DNA of 64,000 bases from Paragorgia papillata (GCA_035771165.1 JAWNZC010000314.1:9576501-9640500); one strand, 5' to 3'; shown: positions 53,055-61,721, numbered from the stretch's first letter. Program-made: numbers and translations. The notes: generated from the sequence alone by a model not told the origin.

Positions 53055-56000
53055 AAGTTGTTGTTGTTGTTTTGGTGCTTATTGTGGTTGTGGGGTTGTT
53101 GTTGTTGTGGTTGTTTCTGTTGATGCTGTTGATGCTGCTGTTGGTAGTGTTGTTTCTTTTAAACAAAAGTTAACTTTCACTAATTTAAATAAGAGTTAAT
53201 TACCGAGAAGGAGGTAACTAAGAACAATTAATCACTTGTTTCTTTACAATAATAGTTAACACCATGGACTAGGCACTAACCTGTAGCACAATCCACAACG
53301 CTTACACTTCCTTCTTGGTACGTAGTCAGAATAGAAGGCATACACTTCTTACAACGTTTTTGACCTGACAATTGTTGGTATTGTCCACGAAGGCACGGAA
53401 CGCAGTCTTCTAATGCACTATTGTAATAGTGACCTCTTTCACAGTCTAAAATAAAAACAGTTATAAGTAAGATAGCGGCCGGAAAGGCTGGCGAAACGCA
53501 TCAGGTTGTAAAAACCTAAATAAAAACATGGAAGAACTACCGAACGAACAAAACAAGCTTACCTTGATATTATCCAAACAGTGAAATAAAAGTAGTGTGC
53601 TGTGTAGGCAGTGTTGAAACAACAATCGAAATATACTAAGGTTTGATATACCGCCGAAACGGAGAACGTAGGAGTCTAAAGGCTCTTTTCCAGTCATCGC
53701 AAAAACCAGCTCGCTGCGAGTGTTTGTATCTAATTAAAAACAACTCGCATTGCTGGTTTTCTCGTTGTGAGTTCTTTTTAATGAGATACAAGTTCTCGAG
53801 GCAAGTTGCGAACTAATTTCTGCGATGAGTGGAAAAGAGCATTAACGTTTCGAGCGAAGGCCCTTCGTCAGAGAGAAAAAACACGTTTCTTTCTGACGAA
53901 AGGCTTTCGCTCGAAACGTTAGACTCCTACATTCCGGCGGTATATCAAACCTTACTATATTACCTTGATATTAGGGATACTCCGAGTGACGAACCATACT
54001 GGGTGAGTAGAGAAAAACTCTATTGAACGCGGATGAGATTCGAACCCGCCTGAGTTCATTGTCCCACAATAACTATTCCAACAACATAAGATAAGAGTTA
54101 AGTCTGTCGATATTAGGGCCGTTTATATGAGAGAAGTGTGATCTGAACCTCGCTATTATTCTCCACCTGAGTTCGCTATCTCACCATAACTATCCCAAGC
54201 TTACCTTGATAACTATTCCAATAAACCTCGCTATTATTCTCCACCTGAGTTCGCTGTCTCACCATAACTATCCCAAGCTTACCTTGATAACTATTCCAAT
54301 AACTATTCCAACAACATAAGATAAGAGTTAAGTCTCTCGATATTAGGGCCGTTTATATGAGAGAAGTGTGGTCTGAACCTCGCTATTATTCTCCACCTGA
54401 GTTCGCTGTCTCACCATAACTATCCCAAGCTTACCTTGATAACACGCTTGAGATATAACGCTTTTAGTTGTTTCCGTGGTTTGTTGTTGCGGACACTTTG
54501 AGCAGTGATCTTGACCTGGTAATGGTTGATATTCTCCGAGAGGACACGGATTGCAGTCGCGAGTTTTGTTACGATTGTAAAAGTGACCTGCTGTGCAATC
54601 TGGAAAAAATATTAAACGTGAGTTCAAACAGGCAATACCCTGGTTCCAGAGGTTTTCTCCTGCAATTTTATAGCTATATTTGGCTACAAATCTCATAGGC
54701 TAATCTGATGCAGGCTTAATCAATCATATCACCCTAGTAATAAGAATTTTAGCGAATTAAAACTGTGTTTGAGGGTTATCCAATCAGAGATGGTGAACAC
54801 GTTCTGTTCAGCTAGAATTCTATTGGAGCGGTTTGATCAATCATCGTACCACTTCCTACCAGAGCTTTTCTCTTCTCTCTCGTCTTACCACTATAATTAA
54901 ATTATACGGGAGAGAAACCCTCTGGGACCAGGGTAAACAGGCAAATATGTCATTTTAGGATTAGCGTTAGGGTTTAGGTTCGGAATTGGGTTGGAGTTTA
55001 GTTAAAGGCTAGAATTAACGATTATTGTTAACTCTAGGTACGACGTGAGAAGATATGCTGATATTTTAGTAATTTTACAATATTATCTAGTATTTTCAGT
55101 ATGTTTTAGTACACAATTTAAATTGTTCAATCATTTTCCGTAAGCCAAATACCAGTATCCGCATGTACGCAATGCGTACCTATTTTTTAACTTGAAATAG
55201 TTACTTTAGCAAATAGATTATGAGCTCGAAGTTCTATTGAATCTAATGGTATTAATAGAAACTAGAAAATTTTTCATGATTTTCTTGAAAAATGTTCTCA
55301 TGTTTCTCTGAGGATGGTTCTGTAATTTGAAACTAGATTATGTACTTTTTAGCGTTACGGAATGCCAGGTCTATTTATAGAAATCAGTAGAACAATACAA
55401 TAGTTGCGTCATATACCCATCCTGTAGGTATACCTTGTACGGAGTATTTTTTAAGGAAATAACCTTAAAAGGTTTGTAATTGCTAATAGACACTTCCCGA
55501 ATTTGCTTCAATGAGCATGAACAATGGCTTGAAATCGAGGTTGGATATGAAGCATAACAGTAAATGAATTACGATCTCATTGCTAACCTCGACTTGGAGC
55601 CGTTTCGTTAGCCTGCGCGCAGACATGTAATATGAGTCTGCACGCAGGCTATTGTTTCGTGTGCATTGAAGCAAACTTGAGAAGTGTCTACAGCATGCAT
55701 GCCACGCCATCTAGATCTCCCTCGACTCAGTTCTTTATATACCAGGATTTTAAATCGACAATTACTACCATTTGCGTTCAAGCGTAATTAGCGTATAACT
55801 AGTTGTTTTCGAGTTTTGAAACAAACGTTGTCCAATGACAACTATACGTTTGACATATCAAATCAATAACGAACAGGGGGTGTAACTTTCCGTTGTCAAT
55901 CTTGTCATCGTTATTTTCACACGGCAGCGTTTGCTTTGGATAACTTGCCTTTGGCTTAATTGTGAGAATTGGAGTGATCCGCGAGCGCAGATCGTCTGAT

Positions 56001-57512
56001 AAGGGTAGTTCACTTCGATATGACCTGCAGAACGCATTATTTTGCCGTGGCCCGTGAGAAAATATCAACGCAACGTTGAAACTTTAAACGGGAGGAATAA
56101 CAGCGGAAAGTTACATCCCCTATTCGTCATTGATTTGATCTGTCAAACGTATAGTTGTCATTCGATAACGTTTGTTTCAAAACTCGAAAATAACTAGTTA
56201 TTCGCTAAACGCTTGAGCGCAAATGCATGGGAGTAAATATTTTTTGAATGAATCCTTTGTGACAGTATTCTTGTAGTATATTCATTTTCACATTCAACAA
56301 CAATAAACTTACTACGAATACACTCATCGTCGTATATGCTTCCAGTTTTTACTGTGGTTGACCCAACAGCACAGTCAAAACAGCCCAGGTGACCTATGTC
56401 TGGTTTATATGTGCCAAGCGGACATTTAAAGCAAGTTTTCAACGTGGAGTCATAACTGTAACCTTTATCGCAATCTGCAAAATCAGTCAATCAAATATAA
56501 GTCTGTTGATCCACAATATCGACGACGTCAGTTAGCCAGCCAGCCAATCACTCAATCAACCAACTAATCAATTTATCAAGCAATCAATCAACCAACTAAC
56601 TCAACGATTAATCAATCAATCAACCAATCAATCAACCAACCCAACGACTAATCAATCCATCTACCAACCCAACGACTAATCAATCAATCTATCAAGCAAA
56701 CAATCAATCAACCAAGCAATCAATCAACCAACTAACCAACCAACCAACCCAACGACTGACCAACCAGCCAATTAATCAATCGATCAATCAATCAACTAAT
56801 CAATCAATTAATTAATCAACCAATTAACTAACCAATCAACCACTCAATCAACCAACCAACCAACAAACAAACAAACAAACAAACAAACAAACCAAGCAAT
56901 CAACCAACCATCACTGGCGGTTCTCTCTTATCTATTTTTTATGTTTTCATTCGATGTTCAACTCTGGAATGAATACAAAAAAGGTTTTGTGTAAAAATAA
57001 CATAAAAGTATCAGTCATAGAAGTTATCTTACCCAAAACGCAATCGTCTATTGACGTGCTTCCATTCAAAAGTGTCATTGTTCTGTTTGGGCATGGTATG
57101 CAGCTGAATTGGCGTTCAAATGGTTGATACGTATGCCTGTCGCATTCAACACATGTTCTTGTTTTGTTGTTGTGGTAATGCCCAGCCCTGCAAACTAGAG
57201 TTTAGAGAAAATAATATAGGTCAATGAATAGATCAGCTATAAATAAACAATAAATAAATAAATAAACTATAAATAAATAAATAAACTATAAATAAATAAA
57301 TATATAAATAAACAATAAATAAATAAATAAATAAATAAATAAATATATAAATAAATAAACAATAAATAAATAAACAATAAATAAATAAATATATATATAA
57401 ATATATAAATAAACAATAAATAAATATATAAATAAATAAATAAATAAACAATAAATAAATAAATAAACAATAAATAAATAAATAAATAAATATATAAATA
57501 AACAATAAATAA

Positions 57513-57547
<35 letters not shown>

Positions 57548-60443
57548 TAAATATATAAATAAATAAATATATAAATAAATAAATAAGTAAATAAATAAAT
57601 ATATAAATAAATAAATATATAAAAATAAATAAACAAACAAATAAACAAACAATAAATAGATAAATAAATAAACAAGTAAATAAATAAATAAATGCTAAAA
57701 ACTAAGAATTATTCTCAGAAAAGAATTATTCGCAAATTCAGCAAATAGAGCACATGCATGCATGATGTAACGAACTGACCTTGGTAACAGTCGTTGGATT
57801 TAGTACTGTTTTTTTGAAAGGTTTCGTAATTGGGTTGACATTGTTCACAGTATGTTTGTCCAGACTTGTTTTGGTAACTACTTGTATCGCATCCAACACA
57901 TTGCGATGTTTTATCCACGTGGTGTGAACCAGATGGACACGCTGTAATGTGAAATTTAATGAAACAGTTTTAAATATATACAATCTTGTTAAATATTAAA
58001 CTATATAGAGGGTTCTCAGAGACTGTATACCGTGCAACGGGTTACCACAAGATGTTTATAGGGAAACGAGATATCCAGCTAACCAGGCTAGATCACCAGA
58101 AGGCCCTTTATCACATTGCCCACCTGACTAAAAAAATTATCTTTTCATTATAAACCCTGAACAAAACACTCATCGTAATCCCGACTCTAACCCTTAAAGC
58201 GCTTATAAACGCAAATATGATATTACTGCATATGGATTCTATTTAATGTGTATAGTTGAATGCCAAATTATTTTTTGATTTGAACTTTTATTTGTTGTTA
58301 TATTGAGGTTTGTATTTCCAAAATGGTAATGAGGATGACGTCTATGTATAGGCATAATTTGCATACGCAGTGTTCCGTTACAGCAGAAATATTATCCAAT
58401 TCACATGTTAATGGATACTTGAATAGTATATACTCTATTTTATCTTTTTTTTCATTAAAATCTTCAAGCGGTTTATCATAAGAAAAGAAAAAAACACACA
58501 CACAAATGCCTACATAGACGTCATGCTCATTACCATTTTGGAAATATAAACCTCAATATAACAACAAATAAAAGTTCAAATTAAAAAATATTTTGGCATT
58601 CAACTATTCACGTTATATAGAATCATATCAGTAATATCTGATTTGAGTTTATAGACACTTTAACTTAAAATAATCAAGTTTTGGTGCATGATCCCGAAAC
58701 GGTCCTGCTCTACAAACTCTGAATTCGAATTTTTTATAGTATTTGTTATTCGGAAAAACCCTCGAAGCACAGGAGAAATCAACTACAACTCTACTCACAT
58801 TCACGAGTCCAAGCTCGACAACGGGGTCATTCCCAAGCGGTCACCCATCCAAGTACTAACCCCGTCTAACCGGGCTTAACTTTTTGGTGAGACTGGCAGC
58901 GCGCTACAGCACACGCCACCCGTGCTTCGAGAGTTTTTCATCGCGTTCTCCAGTTTTTCTTCCTCCTTCCCAAACTCATTAATAATTCACGAATTATCGT
59001 AACCAATCCATGGATCACTTTTCTTAATCTGCATATTGAAATCAATGAAGAAAACACCGCAAATCGCGGTGAGAATACTCGTTTGAGAAGCAAGATCAAA
59101 CACTCGTTTATTGCGTTTCATCAGGGGACTCCAAACACTCGAAAACAATAAAAACCTCGGGGCTATACGCCCTCGGTTTTCACTTGTTTTCTCGTGTTTG
59201 GAACCCCTGATGCGATTGAATAGAGATTTAAATTTTGCTTTTTGCCTTTAGCAGACTTTGTCGTGTTTATTGTTATTATACCTTTTATACAATCTTTGAT
59301 ACTCTTCGATCCTTTTTTAAACGCTACGGTTTTATTCAGACACTGTAGGCATTTTGACGTTCCAGATTTTGGTTGGTAATGATGTTCACCACATTCTTCA
59401 CATCCAAGCTGATCTCTATTGTAGAATTTACCAGAAGAGCATTCTGTAGAAAGAAAGTTATAAAATAATTTTTAGTTTTAGTCAAAATTAGTTGTTGTAA
59501 TAGACTTTTTTCCGTGAGAAACGTCGCAGCAAACAGCTTTTTCCGGCGTATTAGAAAATGTTTAAAAAACTTACTTTCTATACATCGGCTTTCGTCGGTA
59601 GTTCCTTCATCTTCAGTTATTGTCCCATTTCTGCACCGAATGCATTTTATTTGACCAGTATTCATTTGCGTATAGTTGCGTTGACATTTCGAGCAATTTC
59701 GCGAAAGTAAATCGAAAAATTCACCTTCCTTACATACTACAATGTAAAAAACATCTGCATTAGTAGAAACAGATTGTTCCGTATTTGTTTGTTTGTTATT
59801 TTTCATTATTTTTCTTTCTCACTTTTTCTTCTTCATTTGATTTTTCCTTCCTTCCTTCCTTCCTTCCTTCCTTCCTTCCCTTCCCTTCCCTTCCTTCCTT
59901 CCTTCCCTTCCCTTCCCTTCCCTTCCCTTCCCTTCCCTTCCCTTCCTTCCTTCCTTCCTTCCTTCCATCCTTCCTTCCTTTCTTCCTTTCTTCCTTCCTT
60001 CCTACTTTTCTTTCTTTCTTCCTTCCTTCCTTTCTTCCTCCTTTCCTTCCTGCCTTTCTCCCTCCTTTCCTCCCTCCCTTGTTCCCTCCTTCCTTCCACC
60101 CCCTCCCTTCCATCCATCCTTCCTGTTTGTTTGTTTGTTTGTTTGTTTGTTTGTTTGTTTGTTTGTTTGTTTGTTTGTTTGTTTGTTTGTTTGTTTGTTT
60201 GTTTGTTTGTTTGTTTGTTTGTCTGTCTGTCTGCTTGTTTTTTCATCTACATAATCGTAATCACTAATCATGTCATACCTTCTATGCAATCTGTCTCATT
60301 TGTGTTTTGTGTAATTTTGTAAGTAATGCAGCCACTTCGGCATGGTATACATTTGATTTGTCCTCTTTGAGGCTGGTAAGTGTTCAATGGACAATCAACA
60401 CACCTCTTTTCTTCATGATCGTATTTCATTCCAGCATCGCATT
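43147..60443 (-). CDS. receptor tyrosine kinase RTK-A with at least nine GCC2/GCC3 modules (5' end not found)
   Basis: Nineteen exons: 60443-60279, 59736-59575, 59443-59282, 57941-57780, 57194-57033, 56474-56313, 54599-54435, 53445-53281, 52670-52497, 51593-51466, 50719-50413, 49537-49418, 48687-48488, 47588-47466, 47361-47291, 46538-46498, 46177-46078, 45726-45621, 44169-43147. They give 1232 residues with all phases agreeing. The first nine exons are one cysteine module each; then a transmembrane helix, juxtamembrane region, full kinase and 340-residue tail. Catalytic features are intact: GKGNFGRV, Lys in [29 protein letters not shown] and VRWMAIES. The first exon begins at a phase-1 acceptor, so signal peptide and any N-terminal domain must lie upstream. 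FGFR/RET/Cad96Ca-like kinase; ligand unknown. Confidence 0.88.
44205..44550 (-). mobile_element. 5S-rRNA-like SINE, copy 3 (most complete)
   Basis: Minus-strand head gttaagcccggttagacggg and agtacttggatgggtgaccg, then the body (ggttttcctccct), ending in cccagtcctttatcctttat, i.e. a short (CTTTATC) tail. It sits in the RTK-A intron next to the tail exon. Confidence 0.78.
44551..44870. mobile_element. foldback element 'gtgctccat(a/c)...gatggagcacg'
   Basis: ccgtacgtgctccataactc and gatggagcacggtaattt occur in several orientations between 44555 and 44845. A part recurs at ~35445-35520. Confidence 0.65.
44871..45600. mobile_element. large palindrome in RTK-A intron
   Basis: Arms at 44955-45055 (cacaggcaactgatgtgttt, agttatgtgggcactcagat) pair with 45515-45595. 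Two shorter hairpins inside use aagaaggctctgc and agtacgagattgca. A short (AAAAC)n run lies at 45350-45391. A 'gccagacgatttta' piece precedes it at 44910. Confidence 0.7.
45621..49537 (-). CDS. RTK-A kinase domain body (seven exons)
   Basis: Exons 49537-49418 (C-helix, [10 protein letters not shown]), 48687-48488 ([12 protein letters not shown] and a short kinase insert), 47588-47466 ([17 protein letters not shown]), 47361-47291 ([10 protein letters not shown]), 46538-46498 ([13 protein letters not shown]), 46177-46078 and 45726-45621 ([13 protein letters not shown]). No catalytic residue is missing. The activation loop has [10 protein letters not shown], two tyrosines where RTK-B has three. 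Confidence 0.88.
45769..45860. repeat. (GGAT)n microsatellite
   Basis: About 20 tetramers ~45 bases from an RTK-A kinase exon. Confidence 0.97.
46735..47030. mobile_element. element of 'caacaggcgtgaacaatgct' inverted words
   Basis: tgttgcaagttgtcaacagg, gcgtgaacaatgctgt and their complements alternate between 46755 and 46945, ending near cgtcattttgatacgcagtc. Probably a decayed MITE of the same style as 26078-26310. Confidence 0.5.
47590..47860. other. RTK-A intron, unique
   Basis: Nothing recognised. Confidence 0.35.
47865..47998. repeat. (TTTTA)/(CTTTTA) low-complexity run
   Basis: Pyrimidine-rich imperfect repeats in an RTK-A intron. Confidence 0.85.
48165..48440. mobile_element. dispersed repeat 'gcgttttggaagtcattaaa', copy 2 (reversed)
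   Basis: Reverse copy of 40135-40460; tttaatgacttccaaaacgc and ttattcattctctttgtttt mark its ends. It lies ~50 bases from an RTK-A kinase exon. Confidence 0.72.
48740..49033 (+). mobile_element. LINE 3' end: reverse-transcriptase C-terminal fragment
   Basis: The plus-strand frame contains [32 protein letters not shown] and [11 protein letters not shown] then a stop. This is the familiar C-terminal end of non-LTR retrotransposon ORF2 proteins. It is truncated at its 5' end, antisense to RTK-A, and followed by a short-motif tail (AAG then AAC) at 49047-49118. Confidence 0.8.
49047..49400. repeat. (AAG)n/(AAC)n tail and pyrimidine-rich low complexity
   Basis: aag and aac triplets (likely tail of the LINE fragment) followed by ~280 bp of ctccactctacttc-like text running up to the RTK-A exon donor at 49417. 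Confidence 0.85.
49585..49670. repeat. (TTTA)/(TTTG) microsatellite
   Basis: atttattt and tttgtttg tetramers. Confidence 0.9.
49690..50345. mobile_element. RTK-A intron with small hairpin and dispersed repeat copy 2
   Basis: 49725-49815 is a hairpin with gtgatatagacactgatgtt / taatcaggtctatatcacat words. 50035-50345 is an inverted-repeat unit with ggaaacgatgtttgcacaac and the complement, related to 27721-27924. Confidence 0.6.
50413..50719 (-). CDS. RTK-A juxtamembrane and glycine-loop exon
   Basis: 307 nt, phase 0 to phase 1. A ~70-residue juxtamembrane stretch with one Tyr (HHYKLKG) is followed by [15 protein letters not shown] and VVAVKMVK with the ATP-anchoring Lys. Confidence 0.88.
50770..50835 (+). 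mobile_element. tRNA-like SINE head fragment
   Basis: gggtgttggtagcacagtgg then ttagcgcatttgcctttcac has a good A box and an eroded B box (gcgattcaattc). It is too degraded to be a tRNA gene. Confidence 0.55.
50880..51045. mobile_element. foldback element, 'gagtgtttcatcagg' family, copy 3
   Basis: atcaaacacgagtttgagtg, ttcatcaggtgttccaaaca and their complements (tgatgaaacacgataaacga) flank a cgaggtacgccccgaggt centre. Confidence 0.72.
51046..51465. other. RTK-A intron
   Basis: Mostly unique; a short (CCAT)n-like patch at ~51375-51432 adjoins the transmembrane exon. No exon missed that I can see. Confidence 0.4.
51466..51593 (-). CDS. RTK-A transmembrane exon
   Basis: 128 nt, phase 1 to phase 0. 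[20 protein letters not shown] plus SFLY precedes basic [11 protein letters not shown]. Phases equal those of the RTK-B membrane exon. Confidence 0.88.
51780..51880 (-). mobile_element. tRNA-derived SINE, minus strand
   Basis: On the minus strand ggagttccagttgcttaatg, gttacacggtccggctag and tgagtttgagtcacgtttgg give A- and B-box positions, then gctcggagttttctgagttt. Same head-tail order as at 31309. Confidence 0.62.
51881..52037. other. RTK-A intron spacer
   Basis: Contains a short inverted pair (ccattgttatattttgccat / agaacaatgg). Otherwise nothing. Confidence 0.35.
52038..52457. mobile_element. MITE 'ggggtagctgtttacatggg'
   Basis: Ends ggggtagctgtttacatggg and ccatgtaaacaacccc are inverted. 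Interior words gggacgggat and atcccgtcc-like blocks are inverted too. It ends only ~40 bases from the exon of module 9. Confidence 0.78.
52497..52670 (-). CDS. RTK-A GCC2/GCC3 module 9
   Basis: 174 nt, phase 1 to phase 1. [35 protein letters not shown] and EECLIPKSS, leading directly into the membrane exon. Confidence 0.86.
52755..53160. repeat. microsatellite cluster: (CTGT), (TTTG), (CCGT), (CTGT), (TTG)
   Basis: Five successive runs of related tetramers and a triplet, in the intron between modules 8 and 9. Confidence 0.97.
53281..53445 (-). CDS. RTK-A GCC2/GCC3 module 8
   Basis: 165 nt, phase 1 to phase 1. [32 protein letters not shown] and VDCATG. Confidence 0.87.
53612..53965. mobile_element. 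foldback MITE 'cttcgtcag' family with a nested MITE
   Basis: The arms (atatactaaggtttgatata) and the cgaaggcccttcgtcag centre match 4323-4497. The left half is split after gtctaa by a ~160-bp guest (aggctcttttccag ... tggaaaagagcat) and resumes with taacgtttcgagcg, so TAA is duplicated. Confidence 0.8.
54010..54434. repeat. tandem duplication carrying copies of an RTK-A splice donor
   Basis: A block with cctcgctattattctccacc, tgagttcgctgtctcaccat and atcccaagcttaccttgata is present three times (ends near 54210, 54288 and 54440). The longer unit with aacataagataagagttaag and atattagggccgtttatatg is present twice. The last copy contains the true donor of the module 7 exon. A B-box-like piece (gattcgaacccgcc) lies at ~54030. 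Confidence 0.85.
54435..54599 (-). CDS. RTK-A GCC2/GCC3 module 7
   Basis: 165 nt, phase 1 to phase 1. [35 protein letters not shown] and QACYQ. Its donor (ATCAAG|GTAAGC) has two near-exact copies farther into the intron. Confidence 0.86.
54721..55787. other. RTK-A intron, mostly unique
   Basis: A small hairpin (agcctgcgcgcagacatgta / gagtctgcacgcaggct) at 55610-55650. No exon or element ends were recognised elsewhere. Confidence 0.4.
55788..56215. mobile_element. large foldback element, arms ~130 bp
   Basis: ttttcgagttttgaaacaaa, gacaactatacgtttgacat and gtgtaactttccgttgtc on the left match complements on the right (cggaaagttacatcccctat, aaacgtatagttgtcattcg, ttcaaaactcgaaaat). Confidence 0.82.
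56313..56474 (-). CDS. RTK-A GCC2/GCC3 module 6
   Basis: 162 nt, phase 1 to phase 1. [34 protein letters not shown] and DECIR. Confidence 0.87.
56540..56905. repeat. (AATC)/(AACC) tetramer microsatellite
   Basis: Imperfect caatcaat/ccaaccaa text ending in an (AAAC) run. Confidence 0.95.
57033..57194 (-). CDS. RTK-A GCC2/GCC3 module 5
   Basis: 162 nt, phase 1 to phase 1. [32 protein letters not shown] and DDCVLG. The usual Gly after the TYQ motif is replaced. Confidence 0.87.
57235..57700. repeat. (AAAT)n microsatellite
   Basis: aaataaat with acaat and atata interruptions. Tyr/Ile frames on the minus strand are artefacts. Confidence 0.97.
57780..57941 (-). CDS. RTK-A GCC2/GCC3 module 4
   Basis: 162 nt, phase 1 to phase 1. 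[32 protein letters not shown] and NDCYQG. Confidence 0.87.
57960..58264. other. RTK-A intron, unique
   Basis: Nothing recognised. Confidence 0.35.
58265..58620. mobile_element. foldback element 'gaacttttatttgttgttat'
   Basis: Long arms: gttatattgaggtttgtatt, tccaaaatggtaatgaggat and their complements at 58510-58600. The centre is near 58440. Confidence 0.82.
58745..58930 (-). mobile_element. 5S-rRNA-like SINE, copy 4 (5' two-thirds)
   Basis: Minus-strand head agcacgggtggcgtgtgctg, gttaagcccggttagacggg, agtacttggatgggtgaccg, then the body up to cctgtgcttcgagggttttt, where it stops. Confidence 0.75.
59085..59215. mobile_element. foldback element, 'gagtgtttcatcagg' family, copy 4
   Basis: aagatcaaacactcgtttat, catcaggggactccaaacac and inverted partner words flank a tacgccctcggtttt centre. 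Closest to the copy at 50880-51045. Confidence 0.72.
59282..59443 (-). CDS. RTK-A GCC2/GCC3 module 3
   Basis: 162 nt, phase 1 to phase 1. [31 protein letters not shown] and KDCIKG. Confidence 0.87.
59575..59736 (-). CDS. RTK-A GCC2/GCC3 module 2
   Basis: 162 nt, phase 1 to phase 1. [18 protein letters not shown], then [20 protein letters not shown] and ESRC. Confidence 0.87.
59840..60230. repeat. (TTCC)n/(CCCTT)n and (TTTG)n microsatellite
   Basis: Pyrimidine tetramers and pentamers to ~60120, then ~28 copies of gttt, ending just before the module 1 exon donor. Confidence 0.97.
60279..60443 (-). CDS. RTK-A GCC2/GCC3 module 1 (first exon found)
   Basis: 165 nt, phase 1 to phase 1, acceptor tttttcgtag. 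[34 protein letters not shown] and a final TDCIE give the full six-cysteine module. Confidence 0.87.
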
Positions 60444-60499
60444 CTACGAAAAAACAGTAGGTTAAGTTGAGTTGAGTAAAATGACCGATCAGTATTCAG

Positions 60500-60594
60500 A
60501 AAAGCACTGATATAATATTGTACTTAAGTAAAAGTAAAAAGTAACTCCTTATTTTATACTTAAGTAAAAGTAAAAAATATGGCCTGGAAATCTT
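60500..60594. repeat. 'acttaagtaaaagtaaaaa' short repeat
   Basis: Words of acttaagtaaaagtaaaaag type occur here twice. Related tttactttaagt/taaagtaacgaagtaaa words recur at ~61095-61130 and ~61390-61420. Confidence 0.6.
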
Positions 60595-61105
60595 ACTTAA
60601 AGGGCTTATGCAGCGAAAAATAAGTTCGGGAGAGACTCTCTTATTTCTTTTGAAGTTATAAAGATTGACGTTTGCAGCTCTTCCATATATCTCACTTCGT
60701 TCTTTAGATATTGGGATTTGCGTGATATGCAAATAACATTACTTAGACGTCACACTGTATAATGACTTGTTGGAAAATCATGTTTATTCTTGCAATAATT
60801 CAAGTAAATCACTTGAAACTTTTCACGTATAGCGTCCTGCTGCGATACACAGAAACACATGCACAGTTAAAAGTGATTTCGTTATAATAATCTCAAATTG
60901 ATATTCAAGATTTTCCAACAAGTCATTATGCAGTGTGACGTCTAAGTGATGTTATTTACATATAAAACAAATCTCAATACCTCAAGAACGAAGTGAGATA
61001 AGGACGAACTTTAAACGTCATTTTTTATAACTTCAAAAGTTCTTTTAAATAAGAGCGTCTCTCCCAAACTTATTTTTCGCTGCATAAACCCTTTAAGTAA
61101 AGTAA
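60595..61105. mobile_element. foldback element 'gatatgcaaat', copy 2
   Basis: Arms aaagggcttatgcagcgaaa ... complement cgctgcataaacccttta, with gatatgcaaataacatta and cacactgtataatgacttg inside. Same layout as 23805-24215. Confidence 0.75.
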
Positions 61106-61496
61106 CGAAGTAAATTTACTTCGTTACTGGCGAACACTGCACTCAACCGCTTCTTGGCGCCAAGTCAACAGTTGCCAAATGCCTTAATCATGATCACGTG
61201 CAATGCAAAACAACAGATCACGCGATCTCCACTTTAGATCTTCAACAGAAGCACGGATGAAATGGAGCCGACTCAACCGAGTAGTGCGACACTTCGCATT
61301 GCAAATTTTTTACCTCACCGATAAAACAAAAAGTAACAAAAGTATAGTATTTAAACACTTCGTTACAGGTAAATACTGATTTTTTGTACTTAAGTAAAGT
61401 AACGAAGTAAATTGACTTTGTTACTAGCGAACATAGGTGCCGATTACGTGAGGCGAGTTGACTCGTAGTGCGAAGAGTTGATTAAAAAATAGGGGC
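61106..61496. other. spacer with diverged repeat words
   Basis: Repeated gtaacgaagtaaatt..ctt words and two gttgactc..gtgcga-like words. No gene. Confidence 0.35.
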
Positions 61497-61662
61497 CGTT
61501 CATATGAAGCGGGCTAGGGTGATTGGGATCGTTTGGAGGGACAATGTCATTGTGCTTACGCTAAATCTGTCCCTCCAAACGATCCCAAGTACCCCAGCGT
61601 TCCTAACCTGTCAGTCACCAGTCTTCAACTAGTTTGGGAAATGGCCAATATGAACAGCTCCT
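61497..61662. mobile_element. MITE 'ggggccgttcatatgaag'
   Basis: ggccgttcatatgaagcggg and the right end gccaatatgaacagctcc are imperfect inverted ends. ggatcgtttggagggacaat pairs with gtccctccaaacgatcccaa inside. Confidence 0.72.
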
Positions 61663-61721
61663 AAGACTAAGTTGGCTAAGTTTACTTAAGTGTGGGCATG
61701 TCATAAATAGGTCTGACTTAC

